A stretch of 64,000 bases of DNA from Acanthacorydalis orientalis (lineage: Eukaryota > Arthropoda > Insecta > Megaloptera > Corydalidae), in contig CM068319.1 of NCBI GenBank assembly GCA_034766995.1, positions 19,810,922 through 19,874,921 of the forward strand, read 5' to 3'. Every line of letters starts with the position of its first letter. Within the stretch, counting starts at the first letter, position 1. This document shows positions 37,906-50,070 of this stretch, piece after piece. A model generated the notes under the pieces. The model ran no database searches. It was given only the letters and a program-made list of their open reading frames with translations, and was not told the DNA's origin. The position numbers and the translations under genes are program-made.

Positions 37906-38099
37906 GATTTTACTACAAGTATGTAATTAAGAAGACTTTCCACGAAAGTAAATATATTTCTATAGATTTATGTTATTATTTAAAATTGAGTAACAAATAT
38001 GTATATTCATTCGTCATACCTACATTAAGATCAATGAATTTATCTAACTAGGAAAATGATTTCAGATAAGAAGGTATTTTCAACAGTATTTATCTACAA

Positions 38100-38250
<151 letters not shown>

Positions 38251-38599
38251 TATATTTTCCTCTGATTTAAACACTATGAAATGATTCAATATATTTGTAC
38301 GAAAAGTTAAGACTGGAGTACTGATTGAACAATTATATAAAAACTGACCCATTAATTTTCTGAAAAGTAAAAAGAAAATTTAGGATAACAATAACTCCTT
38401 TCGAAAATTAAAATTTTTAGCTATTGAATTGTTGATATTTTTTTATGCTTTATTGTTAATTCATTTCATTAATTTAATTAATTTTGTAGTAGATCTCGAT
38501 GATAAACTAGTGTAGAACTATAATATAATCCCAATTATATATTTTATAAATATATATCAAAGTATAATAAAAATAAACTTTACTGTATTGCTTAATTGT

Positions 38600-38644
38600 A
38601 TATGTATATATATATATATATATACATGTTTGTGTGTGTGTGTA
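38600..38644. repeat. Compound (TA)n-(TG)n array
   Basis: A TA run, then TACATGTT, then a (TG)n run of about 12 bp. Confidence 0.94.
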
Positions 38645-39038
38645 TAAAATTAATTTGGTTCAAAAACAAATATTCCATTTCGATTTCAACTTAATACTAA
38701 AATTAATGAATGAGTATGCTATATGCAACTAAATGAACACTAAAAATTCTACATGTATGCTAGTAATAAACCCATTTCATTCAATCAGACTAGAATCTAA
38801 AAATTATAAATAACAGCGTTATGCAGTTTTGCAGTGTGTGAAATTACAAGTATGTATGTATCTACGTACTCATAACTGTTAGATATAAAAGCAATTTATT
38901 TTATGTAGTTCAAACTAGTAATACGAAGGAAAAAAAACTAATTTTATTAGAGTACTGCTCTGAAATTTATAATACTGATATAGTTTAGTTAGTTTGATTG
39001 ATGAAATTTGCTTGTGATAAAATTGATACTTTCCTATC

Positions 39039-39039
<1 letters not shown>

Positions 39040-39098
<59 letters not shown>
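39040..39098. repeat. (TA)n array
   Basis: A pure TA run of about 57 bp. Confidence 0.97.
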
Positions 39099-39100
<2 letters not shown>

Positions 39101-40531
39101 CGTTCTTTAATAAGCAATAATAATTGTTTCAATTTATATTCTAGAGTATATTAGTATTAAATGAAAGAAATTTGGTTTTATTAATCACTATAATAAATTT
39201 ATAATGAATATTCTACACTATTTGAATAATAAATTATTTCCTAAATAATAATTGTCTTGCATATTTATGTAATTTCAAATCTTTATATTTTTTTGAAGAA
39301 TAAAAGTTTAATTATAACAATTAACTATTCTATAAAATGGTACCATATTGTTAATATTTAATACAAATTCCATCAGTCATTGTCTTCGATTTGAAATAAG
39401 TAAATTTTTATTGTTTACATACATGTAATACTAATTTTCTATATCTTTTAATAATATAGTTGTACTATCACGGGATGAAAAGCATTGTGACATTTGATTA
39501 CTATCCTTAAATATTATAAAATCCATTTTGGTTTTGAACAGTTTTTGAACGACAAAGATTATTTTTAATTAAAATAGATCGATTGTTTTTATAAAAGTGT
39601 TACTATTGTTTTCTTCTAATCTATATCTATTGACAAATAAAATTTATTAGTTTAAAAATTGTGGAACAATTAATTCGTTCAAAATTGTAAAAGTTTCATA
39701 TGTTCAAATATTTTGATTTGACAAGGATGTCCGATTAAAATGAGTATAATAAATTTATTAAAATTTTTTTTCGGATATATGTCTATATTAAAAAATATTT
39801 TTGATTAAAATTGAGTAGAAATAAAAGACCATAAAATACCTTTACCAAAACAGAAAGATTATAAACAAAATTAATTTATGCATGTTTAATTTTATAGTGA
39901 ATAAATGTTCTTTTGTTTTTCGATCTACTTTTCATAATTTTATTTATGTTTGTAAATATTTGAAAATTAATTTATCTACATTTCTTAAATATTTATCTGT
40001 AATTGTCTTTAAAAATTCATTGAAATTACATCTCTATGGAAGAGCACATCAAAGATAATGAAATATGCATCAAAATTGCATTAACTTCTAAGAATATTCC
40101 TTTAATCTAATTTTTTTCATTATTTATTGCATTGCTTTTTAATTTTTACTTTAAAATATGATTAAAAATAATGTTATAGTATATTTTCCATGACTTAATT
40201 GAATGAAAAATGAAAAAGCGCTATCGCTTCTATCAAAGTACTTGATATAAAAGCACACAGAGTCGCTAATGAACTCATAAATATTTGTACTAGTTATTTT
40301 AATATTCTTATGAAGTAGTAGTAGTAGTAGCAGTTAAAAATAAAAAGAAAATATGCTGGTGAAACTTAATAAAAAATACTGCTGTCGTGCAAGAAAACTT
40401 TTCTTTCTTTAGGATTGATGTATGTAATAATAATATATTAACACTTTTTACACATTCTGCTTTGAACTAGTTGATAAATCGTCATGTAAAATGTTACTTG
40501 TATTTTAAAAATAAATAACAGATGGAAAAAG

Positions 40532-40567
40532 TATATATATATATATATATATGATTGTGTGTATATG

Positions 40568-40630
<63 letters not shown>
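40532..40630. repeat. Interrupted (TA)n array with repeated ATGATTGTG
   Basis: TA segments are separated by GATTGTGTGTATATG and TGTA. ATGATTGTG recurs just after the array at 40,629, suggesting duplication of an array-plus-flank unit. Confidence 0.94.
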
Positions 40631-40633
<3 letters not shown>

Positions 40634-40680
40634 TGTGCGAATAAACATAAAAAATTGTTACAAATATTTGTACACAACAA

Positions 40681-41480
40681 ATCTAGTTGAATAATTTCCT
40701 TTCATAATACAATATCGTTGGCAATTTTTCGTCACACTCGCACACAATCGTGACCTGCATAGAAACGCGTTTTATTACCCTAACTTATCTCGAAAAAAAA
40801 AACAGCCTTACACAAACATTTCACATCCATTTATATATAAAAACAACTTTTTTTGTGTGTGCGATATTACGCTTTCATAGCACCACTGTATAGATCACAA
40901 AAGTCAGAAACAAAACAATACACCGAACATAAAAGAGTATAAAAATAAAATATATGTTCCAAGACAATATTTTCTTTTCAATTTGAACAATGTGTCAAAA
41001 TGTTTGACTTTCAACGACGACGTTCACGATTTTACACCAGTGTCCTTGCATCGAATCCGAACGCAACCCTCATGAAATGTACAGCTTAGTGTCATGGCGT
41101 TTCGTTGGATGTCGAGTCGACTGTCAGACAGCGACAAATGTCGTTGTCAACCGTTCTGATAAAATACGGCGATCTTGTAGTGTCTACTACAGCGGTACAT
41201 TTGTTTGTTGGCAAGAGATGACAATTGTTCTCCTCGGTAGCTTTCGCCAATCACATTTCATCTTGTTTATGTTCGCTCGGCGTACAGTTCAATAGTGCGT
41301 GTTTACGCACGCATCACAGAACACTTTCATATATACTAGGGTCATTCTCCAAATTTCCAATTGTAAAAATCAGTTTGACTGACATCAACAGCGCCAATAC
41401 ATGCGTGTCTTGTCCATCAATCAGTATACTGTGTAAATTTAAACTTGTAACAAACATTCGACTCAACCCTTTTTAAATAA
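40681..41480. promoter_or_regulatory. Long GC-enriched island, candidate conserved element
   Basis: This is one of the richest noncoding stretches of the window, densest at 41,020-41,330. It includes TGTCAGACAGCGACAAATGT and a CCAAT box in TTCGCCAATCACA (about 41,245). Two plus frames (41,077-41,295 and 41,225-41,476) lack known domains. It could be an enhancer or an alternative promoter; neither is proven. Confidence 0.3.
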
Positions 41481-42797
41481 AACACATACTAGCAACTATG
41501 TTCGCTAGTACTTTTACTTTTCGTTCTTTTTTTTGTTTTTATTTAATTACATAAAACACTTCCAACCAGGAATATTTCAGAAACTTTCTACAGGCATTTT
41601 AGTAACCTACGAATGTCAATCAGAAAGTATCTGGAATATATTTTTTAAATAAATACCAAAGCATCAGAGATTTTACTTAGGTAATATTTTTTTAAATATT
41701 TTCCCAGTTTATCAACATACGTGCTCTAACATTAAATAAACGACTCTATAGAAAAAATGTTTCCCATGTAGCTATGCATAGAGAGCCAAATATGCATAGA
41801 TTTATACTCTGGCTTGGTCGATCATAAATAAAAAGTCTAGTTTAAATAAAAAAAAGATATTTCAATGAACGAAAAACGGGATAATCTAAATAAGAAGGAT
41901 TTAGATAACAAGAAAAATATTTTAAAGTCTCTCAATAAACGATCAATGTTATTTTTATTTTGTATACAACAAAATACACACATTAATTAGCTAGACTTTT
42001 ACTGGGAATCTGTTGAACATTCTTAAGAATAATCAATATAGGATAACGGCATGATCATTATTTACCTGTAACATTTATGGAACTATTTTTCAACTTTCAA
42101 AACTCATTATCAAACCATATCAGTGTTAAAATTTCTTTTTTCTTCTTTTCTTTGATATATTTTGATTTTATAAAAAAGGACTACAATAAGCTATATATTA
42201 AATTCAAACTGTTAAGTTGATATTGGTATGAAACGCCAAAAATGATTAAAATGAGTTTGAACTTGCATCACAACAGTTTAAACAACACTTACATATTTAT
42301 ACATTTCTAACAGAACAACAAATGGAATTAGAAGTGAATAATCAATCGAAGTAATGAATAATTTTCTTTAAATTAAACCAGATTTAAAAAAAAATATTTG
42401 TAACATATATAATTTCTTGTTACATTTACAAATTTCTTTAAAAAAAACATATGATTGAAAATAAAATCCAAATATAATCTTTGTATAACAGCAAATAAAA
42501 CAAATATATATTTAAATTAAAAAAAAATAATATAAAAACATTGTGTGAATTTAAAACTATCGAGATATATGCAGGTCGTTTTCAGGTTATTAATACACTT
42601 TGTATCCGTTATGAACATTTCTATCTGAAATAGAAATGCAAATTTCAATTAACAGATTAACATGACATAAATGCCCCTTTTGCACCAACTTCTATATTTA
42701 CAAATAAAAACGATGTGAATACCAATGATCGAATTCGATGAACATGTTATATGATTTTTTTAAATAACGTTATCTAAATTTATTCATACAAACGTAC
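41481..42797. other. AT-rich noncoding DNA
   Basis: No array or gene is seen. Two ATGCATAG copies (about 41,775 and 41,792) form a short local repeat. Confidence 0.6.
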
Positions 42798-42799
42798 AT

Positions 42800-42868
<69 letters not shown>

Positions 42869-42884
42869 ATATTATATATATATA

Positions 42885-42957
<73 letters not shown>
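42798..42957. repeat. Longest array: (AC)n-(TA)n with ATTA phase breaks
   Basis: About 160 bp. A (CA)n tract leads in, then TA is interrupted three times by TATTAT phase shifts (about 42,858, 42,872 and 42,891). Confidence 0.96.
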
Positions 42958-42960
<3 letters not shown>

Positions 42961-44407
42961 AGAGAGAAACAACCATAAGCGTTGAATAAAATTCCTCATT
43001 TACTATATATTATCCCTAATTCATTATTTAAATAATACTTGAAGTATAATAATACTAATATTAATATTCGATGTAAATAGATACAATTTTTATATCAAAA
43101 ATCAGTTAAATATCTACAATGTATTGCGTTGAGTTAATGGTTTCATTTATTATAAAAAAATTAAAACACTTTAAGTGTCTTCTTTTTAGAAAAGCTTTAA
43201 AAAAATTGAATTTAAATAATCAAATGTTCAATAAATATTTTAATATTTATATTGATGTCATAAAAATAGAGAATTATTTTAAAATTATTTTCATTTTTTA
43301 TATTATTTTTCCTTAATTCTTACCTCATAATATGTAAAAAATGTATTCGTGGTTCTATGCGATTCCTGCATAACCTTGGAATTTATAGTCTATAATTCTG
43401 ATTTTACATAATAAAATAAAATGTATGAATTTTTAATTAAAAACTATTATTTTATAATACTTTCTAAGATAATAGTAGTACACTGACTGAACCTGCGAAC
43501 CTGTCTTATTTTAAACTTAAATGCACACATTTTAAAATAAAAGGCAAATAAACATGTAAAAAAGAAATATTTCAAAAGTATATAAATATAAAATATTAAC
43601 GATGTGTAAAGTATCGAGATGAGAGCCGATTTTTTTCTTAAAAGGTATACAAGAAGTAAAATTTTAATTTTCTTTTGAATATATTTCCAAGAACAATCAA
43701 ATATGATTTATATTAAATATTTTATAAAATATGTTTTTAGAGAGTGATATTTTCAAATTTCAAATATGTTATTAAATAATTTTTATAGAACTTTTTTTCT
43801 TATCTCTTTTATATAATTATTTCCTTTATCTCTATATGATTTTATGAACCAATTATATTTAATCAACTGTGTTTTGTAATGAGTAAAAGTATTCAACTAA
43901 AAAAGAGAAAATTATAAAACGATAAATTTAACGGAATTCATTTACATAAACATCTCCAAAAATGTACATAACTAAGCATACATTTCGTCACGATACATAT
44001 AGTAGACTACTTTTTGTTATACTTTTTTTATTAACAAAAAGGATCATGTATTCAAGCGGGAAATTGATAAATACAGTTAATTAATTATGATTCAAAATTG
44101 CCAATGGTTAGAAAACAGTGATATATTTTACTCATACCTTGAGGCACGCATATAATTACAAAACAACACATCGTATGGCAATATTTGTATGGTGATACAT
44201 AAAGATTTAATCAATTGCAAAAAGTAATTAACGAAATAAACGGATGCTTTCACACAAGACCCGCATGCGTTCAACATTCCTGCAAGTAAATATCAATTTA
44301 TTTATAATGTATTCGTACATATTAAAGGATTAAACAGCTTTGTGTAAAACGTTTTAATTATGAATTTATATATTACATACATACAAACATACATATTTAA
44401 CATACAA

Positions 44408-44460
<53 letters not shown>

Positions 44461-45984
44461 AAATATGATCTCATATAGAGAACTCAATATAGTAAGGAAG
44501 GTAATTTATCTGAAACTAAATATTTTCATCATTATTTATCGGCGAAGTTGTTTTTTTTCTCTGTTAAATGAAAGCTTTTTCTAACTGTATTCATTTTGGT
44601 CTACTTTAGTTTCACATCATCAATATATCACCTGGTATACCGATCAGCTCATTTATCTACCTCTACTTACTTTTCTTTATTGCTCTTGTTTTTTCAATGT
44701 TTATACGTATATCCAAGAGTTTTGTGGTTGTTTTTTCTTTGTTAATATCGCACGTACGTTATTGTATGTTGTACATCACTCAGTTGGACTTCAATATCTT
44801 CAATGTTGTGTTTATTTAAATTTATTGATTTGTCAACACGTATTCAGTTTCAAATAATATTTTTCAGAACACTCTCAAATGGTAACAATTTTTCTATATA
44901 TTAGGATGTAAGAATAAAAAAAATATAGTATTAATAATTGACATCAAATTTTAAAAAAGAACTGAATTTGATTCAGTTTTTTTTTAAAAAATATAAAATT
45001 TTAGATTAGAAAATAAATATTTAACTTCATTGCAGTTATAAATATTAATTTTTAAATAACTGAGTAAGTTTAATTGTGTACTTCACATGACAGTGATATA
45101 AAATTCAATACGTTTTTCAAAATCTGGTAATTAATTTATAAAAAAAAATATTGTTTAACATTGTTTCAGTTAGCAATTTTAACTTCTTTATTTTATGCAT
45201 TCTTATATGAAGTACCTGATAGTGTATTACATTATTTTATACAGAAATTTGACTAATTTAAATTTTTATAACAAGTATGGAAATAATAATGACACTATGC
45301 AATTGATGAGTTAACAATTCATAAAAAGAAAACCTAATTTTTAAAATAGTTATTTTACAAATGCAGATATATTGTGAATTGAATATACAATTATATATTT
45401 TTTGCTTTGTTCCTATAGGAAGACTAAAATGAACCTGAAATAATAAAAAACTTTAAATTATTATTTATAGTACAAGTCGTTATAGAAGTTATTAAAAGTA
45501 TTTTTCATCTGCATTCAAACATACAGGAATTCCATTTATTTTATTAGTAGATATTTTTTGTAATATTCCAGGAGTAATGCCTTGAATAAAATTATTAATG
45601 TCCAATTATAAATTTAATTGTTTTGAGAGTTATTTATATACGCATTGAACATAAAACTCAATGAGTCATCTCATATGATCTTATTGATAGTCTCAGTCCT
45701 TAAGATGGTAATTCGACTTAAAAGTGGTTCAGTATTTTGGTCAGCTGTGTAATATCAATACAAATATAAATAAATTAAAACAGTATAAAGAACAGACAAG
45801 AAAAAACGTTAAAGTATGTAATAAAATAAATATTTCATAATTAACGACAGATTCATTTAAATCTCTTTTCCCAAATCATTGTCGAAAAGAAATCCGTTAT
45901 TAAAAACCCGTTTTCTACTGATACAATTCTGATAAGGTACCTAATATATTCTCATTGTATTTATAAAACAGAATAGATAATTGA
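42958..45984. other. AT-rich noncoding DNA
   Basis: It has one TA array at 44,412. An AP-1-like TGAGTCAT lies near 45,663. The 65-codon frame at 43,119 is probably chance. No gene is seen. Confidence 0.6.
44412..44458. repeat. (TA)n array
   Basis: A pure TA run of about 47 bp preceded by CATACAAACATACATA. Confidence 0.97.
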
Positions 45985-46151
45985 AATCTGAGAATCTTTA
46001 GTGTATATAATATGATAAAGAATATTTATTTAAGGGCGATCGTGCAACAAAAGGCCGTAAACTCGAACACAGCGCACTGATGATCAAACAAATAATTAAC
46101 TGTTCAGTGTTTTCGATACTAATTGCAATTCGTAAGATGTTTTGTATCATA

Positions 46152-46221
<70 letters not shown>

Positions 46222-46745
46222 AGTGAGTTTGGATGGATATGAGTGTGCTATATAGAAGCGACAAAGACAGAGTAATTAGATACGTATTTAAAACGTTATA
46301 AATAACGATAGTTAAGGGATGCTCGAAACCGATTAAATTTAATTAAACAGGACTCGTTATACAAGGAAAACCGTTGAAGTTTCGTATTGATTCCGTATTA
46401 AAAGTTCGTTAAAATACCGTTACAGCGATGTCGGTAAAAACACATAAAATAAATTTTCAATCAACGATTTTTTACATTAACGATAAACACTTGTTGGTTA
46501 ACATGACGTGTACGATTAATGATCGAAACTGATGACTTTATTGCCTCGACGTGATTTTTTTTTTATTTATTGACGTTCGTGTTTTGTTGACAATGTTAAT
46601 TTGAATCGGAGTACTCGGTCTACGCACACTGAGAATATTAGATTGGAAATTTTGTTGTGTTGTTATTGGGCTCAAGAATAAATAATGCTGAAATGTCGTT
46701 GATTTTTTATAATCGATAAATAACACTGAACACAGCTATTTCAAA
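45985..46745. promoter_or_regulatory. Long CpG-containing island interrupted by a TA/TG array
   Basis: Repeated CCGTT/AACG motifs (for example AAAACCGTTGAAG and ATACCGTTACAG near 46,370-46,425) give Myb-like cores. Composition is richer than the flanks over about 700 bp. No frame resembles a protein family. Confidence 0.25.
46152..46222. repeat. Compound (TA)n-(TG)n array
   Basis: About 48 bp of TA passes into about 22 bp of TG, inside a GC-enriched island. Confidence 0.97.
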
Positions 46746-47184
46746 TGTTTGTCACAAATATACAATATGTATTTTATCGTTGTTATTTTATTTTCAAATA
46801 AAATATAATTTTAATAATAATATAACAGATGTAGTTCATAAAAAAAATTTCATAAAACCAAAAGATTTTAAGGCAAACTTCATATAAAACTAAAAGAAAA
46901 TATTTGAACAGTACATTTTAAATATTATAACTTTCTGGAATACTAACATCCAGCTGTATTTTGTCAATATTCAATGACTCGAATAGCATTAATTCAGTTT
47001 TTTTCAATTAACCAATATCCTAATGAAACCTTATTTACTTCGCCTGCTTTTTGTGCAAAGATATCCACATGTGAATGAAAAATCACGCTTTAAATACATA
47101 CAACAAACTATATTTATATATATTTTGTGAATATTATTCACTATATTTATACTTAGAAGTGTTGTGTTTCTCTAAAATAAAACC
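46746..47184. other. AT-rich noncoding DNA
   Basis: I see nothing notable before the mariner derivative. Confidence 0.65.
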
Positions 47185-47714
47185 TTAGGTTGGTAGGAAA
47201 CTTATTGCAGTTTGACATTGAAATTTATGTACATTTTTTAATTTAAGTGTATTTAAATGGTTTAGAACTATTGAATGAATAACGCTTAACTTTTGTACAA
47301 GCTCTCGAATTGTTATGCGTGGTTCATTTGGTCGTTATAAACTGAAGAAGGACACCCGCTACCTCTTCCTCTTCAAGGCTCTCGTCCTGATCAGGCAATT
47401 TTTGAAACCACCATTACTTAAAAGTATCTACATCAAAAGTAATGTTTAATTTGTGAGCACATTCTGCTGTTTTACTACTCGTTTGAACTCTTACAAAAAA
47501 GTGTTGTTATTTGCTTATTTTCCACCTTTAACTCAATAGCTTAATTTGAATCAAAATTAATAATAACACTAAAGTCGATGTAACCGAAATATAGACCGAA
47601 AAATGCACTTTAAAATGATATTAACATGAACACAATGAAATGACACTTTCATTTAAAAAAAATAAGGTTAGAATTCAGAAAACGAAAACCGCAATTATTT
47701 TCCTACCAATCTAA
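47185..47714 (-). mobile_element. Internally deleted Hsmar1-like mariner copy
   Basis: Both terminal inverted repeats are present: TTAGGTTGGTAGGAAAC at 47,185 and, on the minus strand, TTAGATTGGTAGGAAAATAA from 47,714. The 530-bp body on the minus strand follows the copy at 63,486 closely, including GTGTCATTTCATTGTGTTCA in the leader. It keeps a decayed HTH region with recognisable VVKTAECAHKLN, WWFQK and DESLEEEE pieces (about 47,310-47,530). The sequence then passes straight to the opposite terminal repeat, so the whole catalytic domain is missing. This is a nonautonomous deletion derivative. Confidence 0.88.
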
Positions 47715-47879
47715 TATATTGGAAAAACTATTCTATAGACTTTTATTTAAATATACCGAATAATCTAGAATAGGTTTTTTGATTTATTAGGATCAAATTA
47801 AAACTAACAAGGATAAAATTAACGATCTGATATATACATATGTGTATTGAAGTGCATGTGTGTAGGTGTATGTGTGTGT

Positions 47880-48230
47880 AAACATACACACAATACGATG
47901 TTGTAACATGATCAATTGATTGATTATAACGAGGAAACCGGAGAAATTCGTTCTCGTTACAATTATCGTAAAGCATACAAGATACAGAAGAAAAATATAA
48001 TCGTCCGTTACATCTTAATCAGTACCTGTCGATATTTCACGTTGAAAAAATTATTGGAACTGACGTCTGATGACAGCCGTGAAAGCAATTTGACATGCAG
48101 TTCTGTAATACAAGTAGTAGACCTTCTAAAACATCAGGCAATGTCTGTATATTTTACGTCACGTCAACAAAATTGGATTTTCGCTCTTGTCGAGAAGATT
48201 TTCCTTTTTATATTTACGATATAATTTGCA
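47880..48230. other. GC-enriched island with a 102-codon frame
   Basis: A plus-strand frame at 47,916-48,224 starts MIDYNEETGEIRSRYNYRKA and lacks any domain I recognise. Its codons look more balanced than the surrounding DNA, and TGACAGCCG lies within it. It could be a small uncharacterised gene, an exon or a conserved noncoding element. Confidence 0.25.
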
Positions 48231-48308
48231 GTGTATTGAAGAATTAATGGAATTTTGTTATGAGCTCATATATAAAATAATAGAACTTTCTTTTATTCTC
48301 TCTTTCTG

Positions 48309-48311
<3 letters not shown>

Positions 48312-48353
<42 letters not shown>

Positions 48354-48355
48354 TA

Positions 48356-48429
<74 letters not shown>

Positions 48430-48437
48430 TTATATAT
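48312..48437. repeat. (TA)n array with central ACTAGT palindrome
   Basis: About 115 bp of TA split by TATACTAGTATA near 48,350-48,361, so the entire array is one long self-complementary block. Confidence 0.96.
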
Positions 48438-48753
48438 GCTAGAAATTAACTGAAATAAATAAAAAAGCATTTTAATTAATATATTAAAATATATACATTT
48501 TAATGTAATTAACTTATTGTAATAACAGTATTCATTATGAGTTAAGGATGTACTTCGCAACACATTTGACAGAGTTGTTATTAGTGATTGATTGATTATT
48601 TTGGGTTTCTCGTATATGTCAAACGTACAGAAATAGAGTCGCTATAATAATTATTGTAATTACAATTATTATATATTAATATATAGCAATAACTGCGTAT
48701 ACGCCAATAGAAATCGATTTTATAAATTAATTTAATTCATAAACAATATTACA

Positions 48754-48754
48754 T

Positions 48755-48799
<45 letters not shown>
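48754..48799. repeat. (TA)n array beside the 80-bp MITE
   Basis: A TA run with one TAAATA break, ending three bases before the miniature mariner. Confidence 0.96.
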
Positions 48800-48802
<3 letters not shown>

Positions 48803-48882
48803 TTAGATCGGTAGAAAAATAATTGCGCTAATGTATAAGAATTGAAAGGTCATGAACCGCAATTATTTTTCTATCGACCTAA
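48803..48882. mobile_element. 80-bp MADE1-like miniature mariner (MITE)
   Basis: The element is exactly 80 bp from TTAG to CTAA. Its two 25-bp ends are inverted repeats with two mismatches, sharing TAGAAAAATAATTGCG. The ends match those of the larger mariner copies at 47,185 and 63,486. TA follows the right end; CA precedes the left end, probably a mutated TA. Human MADE1, derived from Hsmar1, is likewise an 80-bp near-palindrome. The element sits directly beside a TA array (48,754-48,799). Confidence 0.85.
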
Positions 48883-49429
48883 TATATACGCAGTTAATAT
48901 CTGATTATATGAATTAAAATGTTTTAAATTTTAATGAGTATAAGATAAAAAAATCAGTTTCTTTGGTAAACTTCAGAAAATTTCAAGTCAACTACATCTT
49001 TCAATTGTATATGAGACCATACTGAATTATAGATTTGTGAATAATTTAATTAATGTATTTAAAATCAATATTTTTAATTATATTAAAAAATATAACTTTT
49101 ATTTTAATATATTTTTAATCTAGTCGTTTTCAAGTAATGTGAAAAAAAAACTAAAGAGGTAAATAGATTTTCAGACATATAATTCACTGACATTTTCAAT
49201 TTTTTAACTAGAGTATTTTTACTGTTAAAATAATTTACAGAAATCTCTACGTATTTAAATTGTTTGTCGTTGTTTTAACACATTAAGCATTCCGTGTAAT
49301 TATATATATGTAACATAGAAATTACTTTTCAATATTAGTAACCGTGTATACATGTAATTATTTCAGTATATAAATTCGTAGTATTTAATATTGAAAGTGA
49401 TTTATATGTTGTTCCAAGCATCGCACAAT
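48883..49429. other. AT-rich noncoding DNA
   Basis: I see no gene, array or recognisable repeat. Confidence 0.65.
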
Positions 49430-50070
49430 TATTCAAAATGTACAATTGTGTTTCGAAACATCACCATCAGTCATTCCGTTTTGTAACATTTGATTAGTTT
49501 TAACACATTGTTTAATCGTTATCGTTGTTTATGACATTTTTTAGAAAACACGTCAACATAAGATACTCGTTTCCAAACTTAACAATTACGTACGATAAAT
49601 ATAACAATGGTAACGTAACCGTCAACAATGGAGAACTATTTCAATTGAAATGCTTGGAATATGTGACTGCATCGGTGTACGTTCTCTGCATGTTGAATCA
49701 GGTGTCAAACTACGTAGTTTGGAATACAACCACGTTATTGTTAATGTTATTTTCAACAAACAAAACTCAGATGTCAGATAAATTGTATCTACATGCCGGG
49801 TTGATGCCGTAAAACACATTCGTGATGTATGTGACGCGACGGGTTTTATTTATAAAGCGGAGTGTTTCTTGAAAACGGCTTTGTTCAACGGAATTTGCAT
49901 ATCATTGTAATAATAATAGAAAACTGACTGTCACATAGACTAACACTATGGTACGGAGTAATAGGGTTTAGTCCTTGATATGAAACGCCAGACAACATTT
50001 ATGGAATTCATTGTATATTGTTCTGATAACACTCCACACTGAATAGATGCTGAGATCCAGTGTTAAGGGT
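49430..50070. promoter_or_regulatory. Island with SOX and POU octamer sites
   Basis: AACAATGG, a strong SOX core, occurs at 49,603-49,610 and 49,624-49,631. ATTTGCAT, a perfect octamer for POU factors, lies at 49,893-49,900. ACATTGTTT near 49,505 is a further SOX-like site. Frames on both strands (49,525-49,812 plus, 49,622-49,819 minus) show no domains, favouring regulatory over coding function. Confidence 0.4.

Noticed and set aside
43119..43316. 65-codon frame rich in Lys, Phe, Ile and Asn
   Set aside because: Residue content is what random AT-rich sequence gives. Similar frames at 1,614, 13,816, 21,279 and 46,538 were rejected for the same reason.
45419..45445. Acceptor-like CCTATAG followed by GAAGAC as a possible next dlg1 exon
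   Set aside because: In the phase required after the L27 exon it hits TAA at the third codon, and no donor follows.
49525..49819. Overlapping frames on both strands in an island
   Set aside because: Neither shows a known domain; openness on both strands fits higher GC and chance. The SOX and POU motifs favour a regulatory reading.
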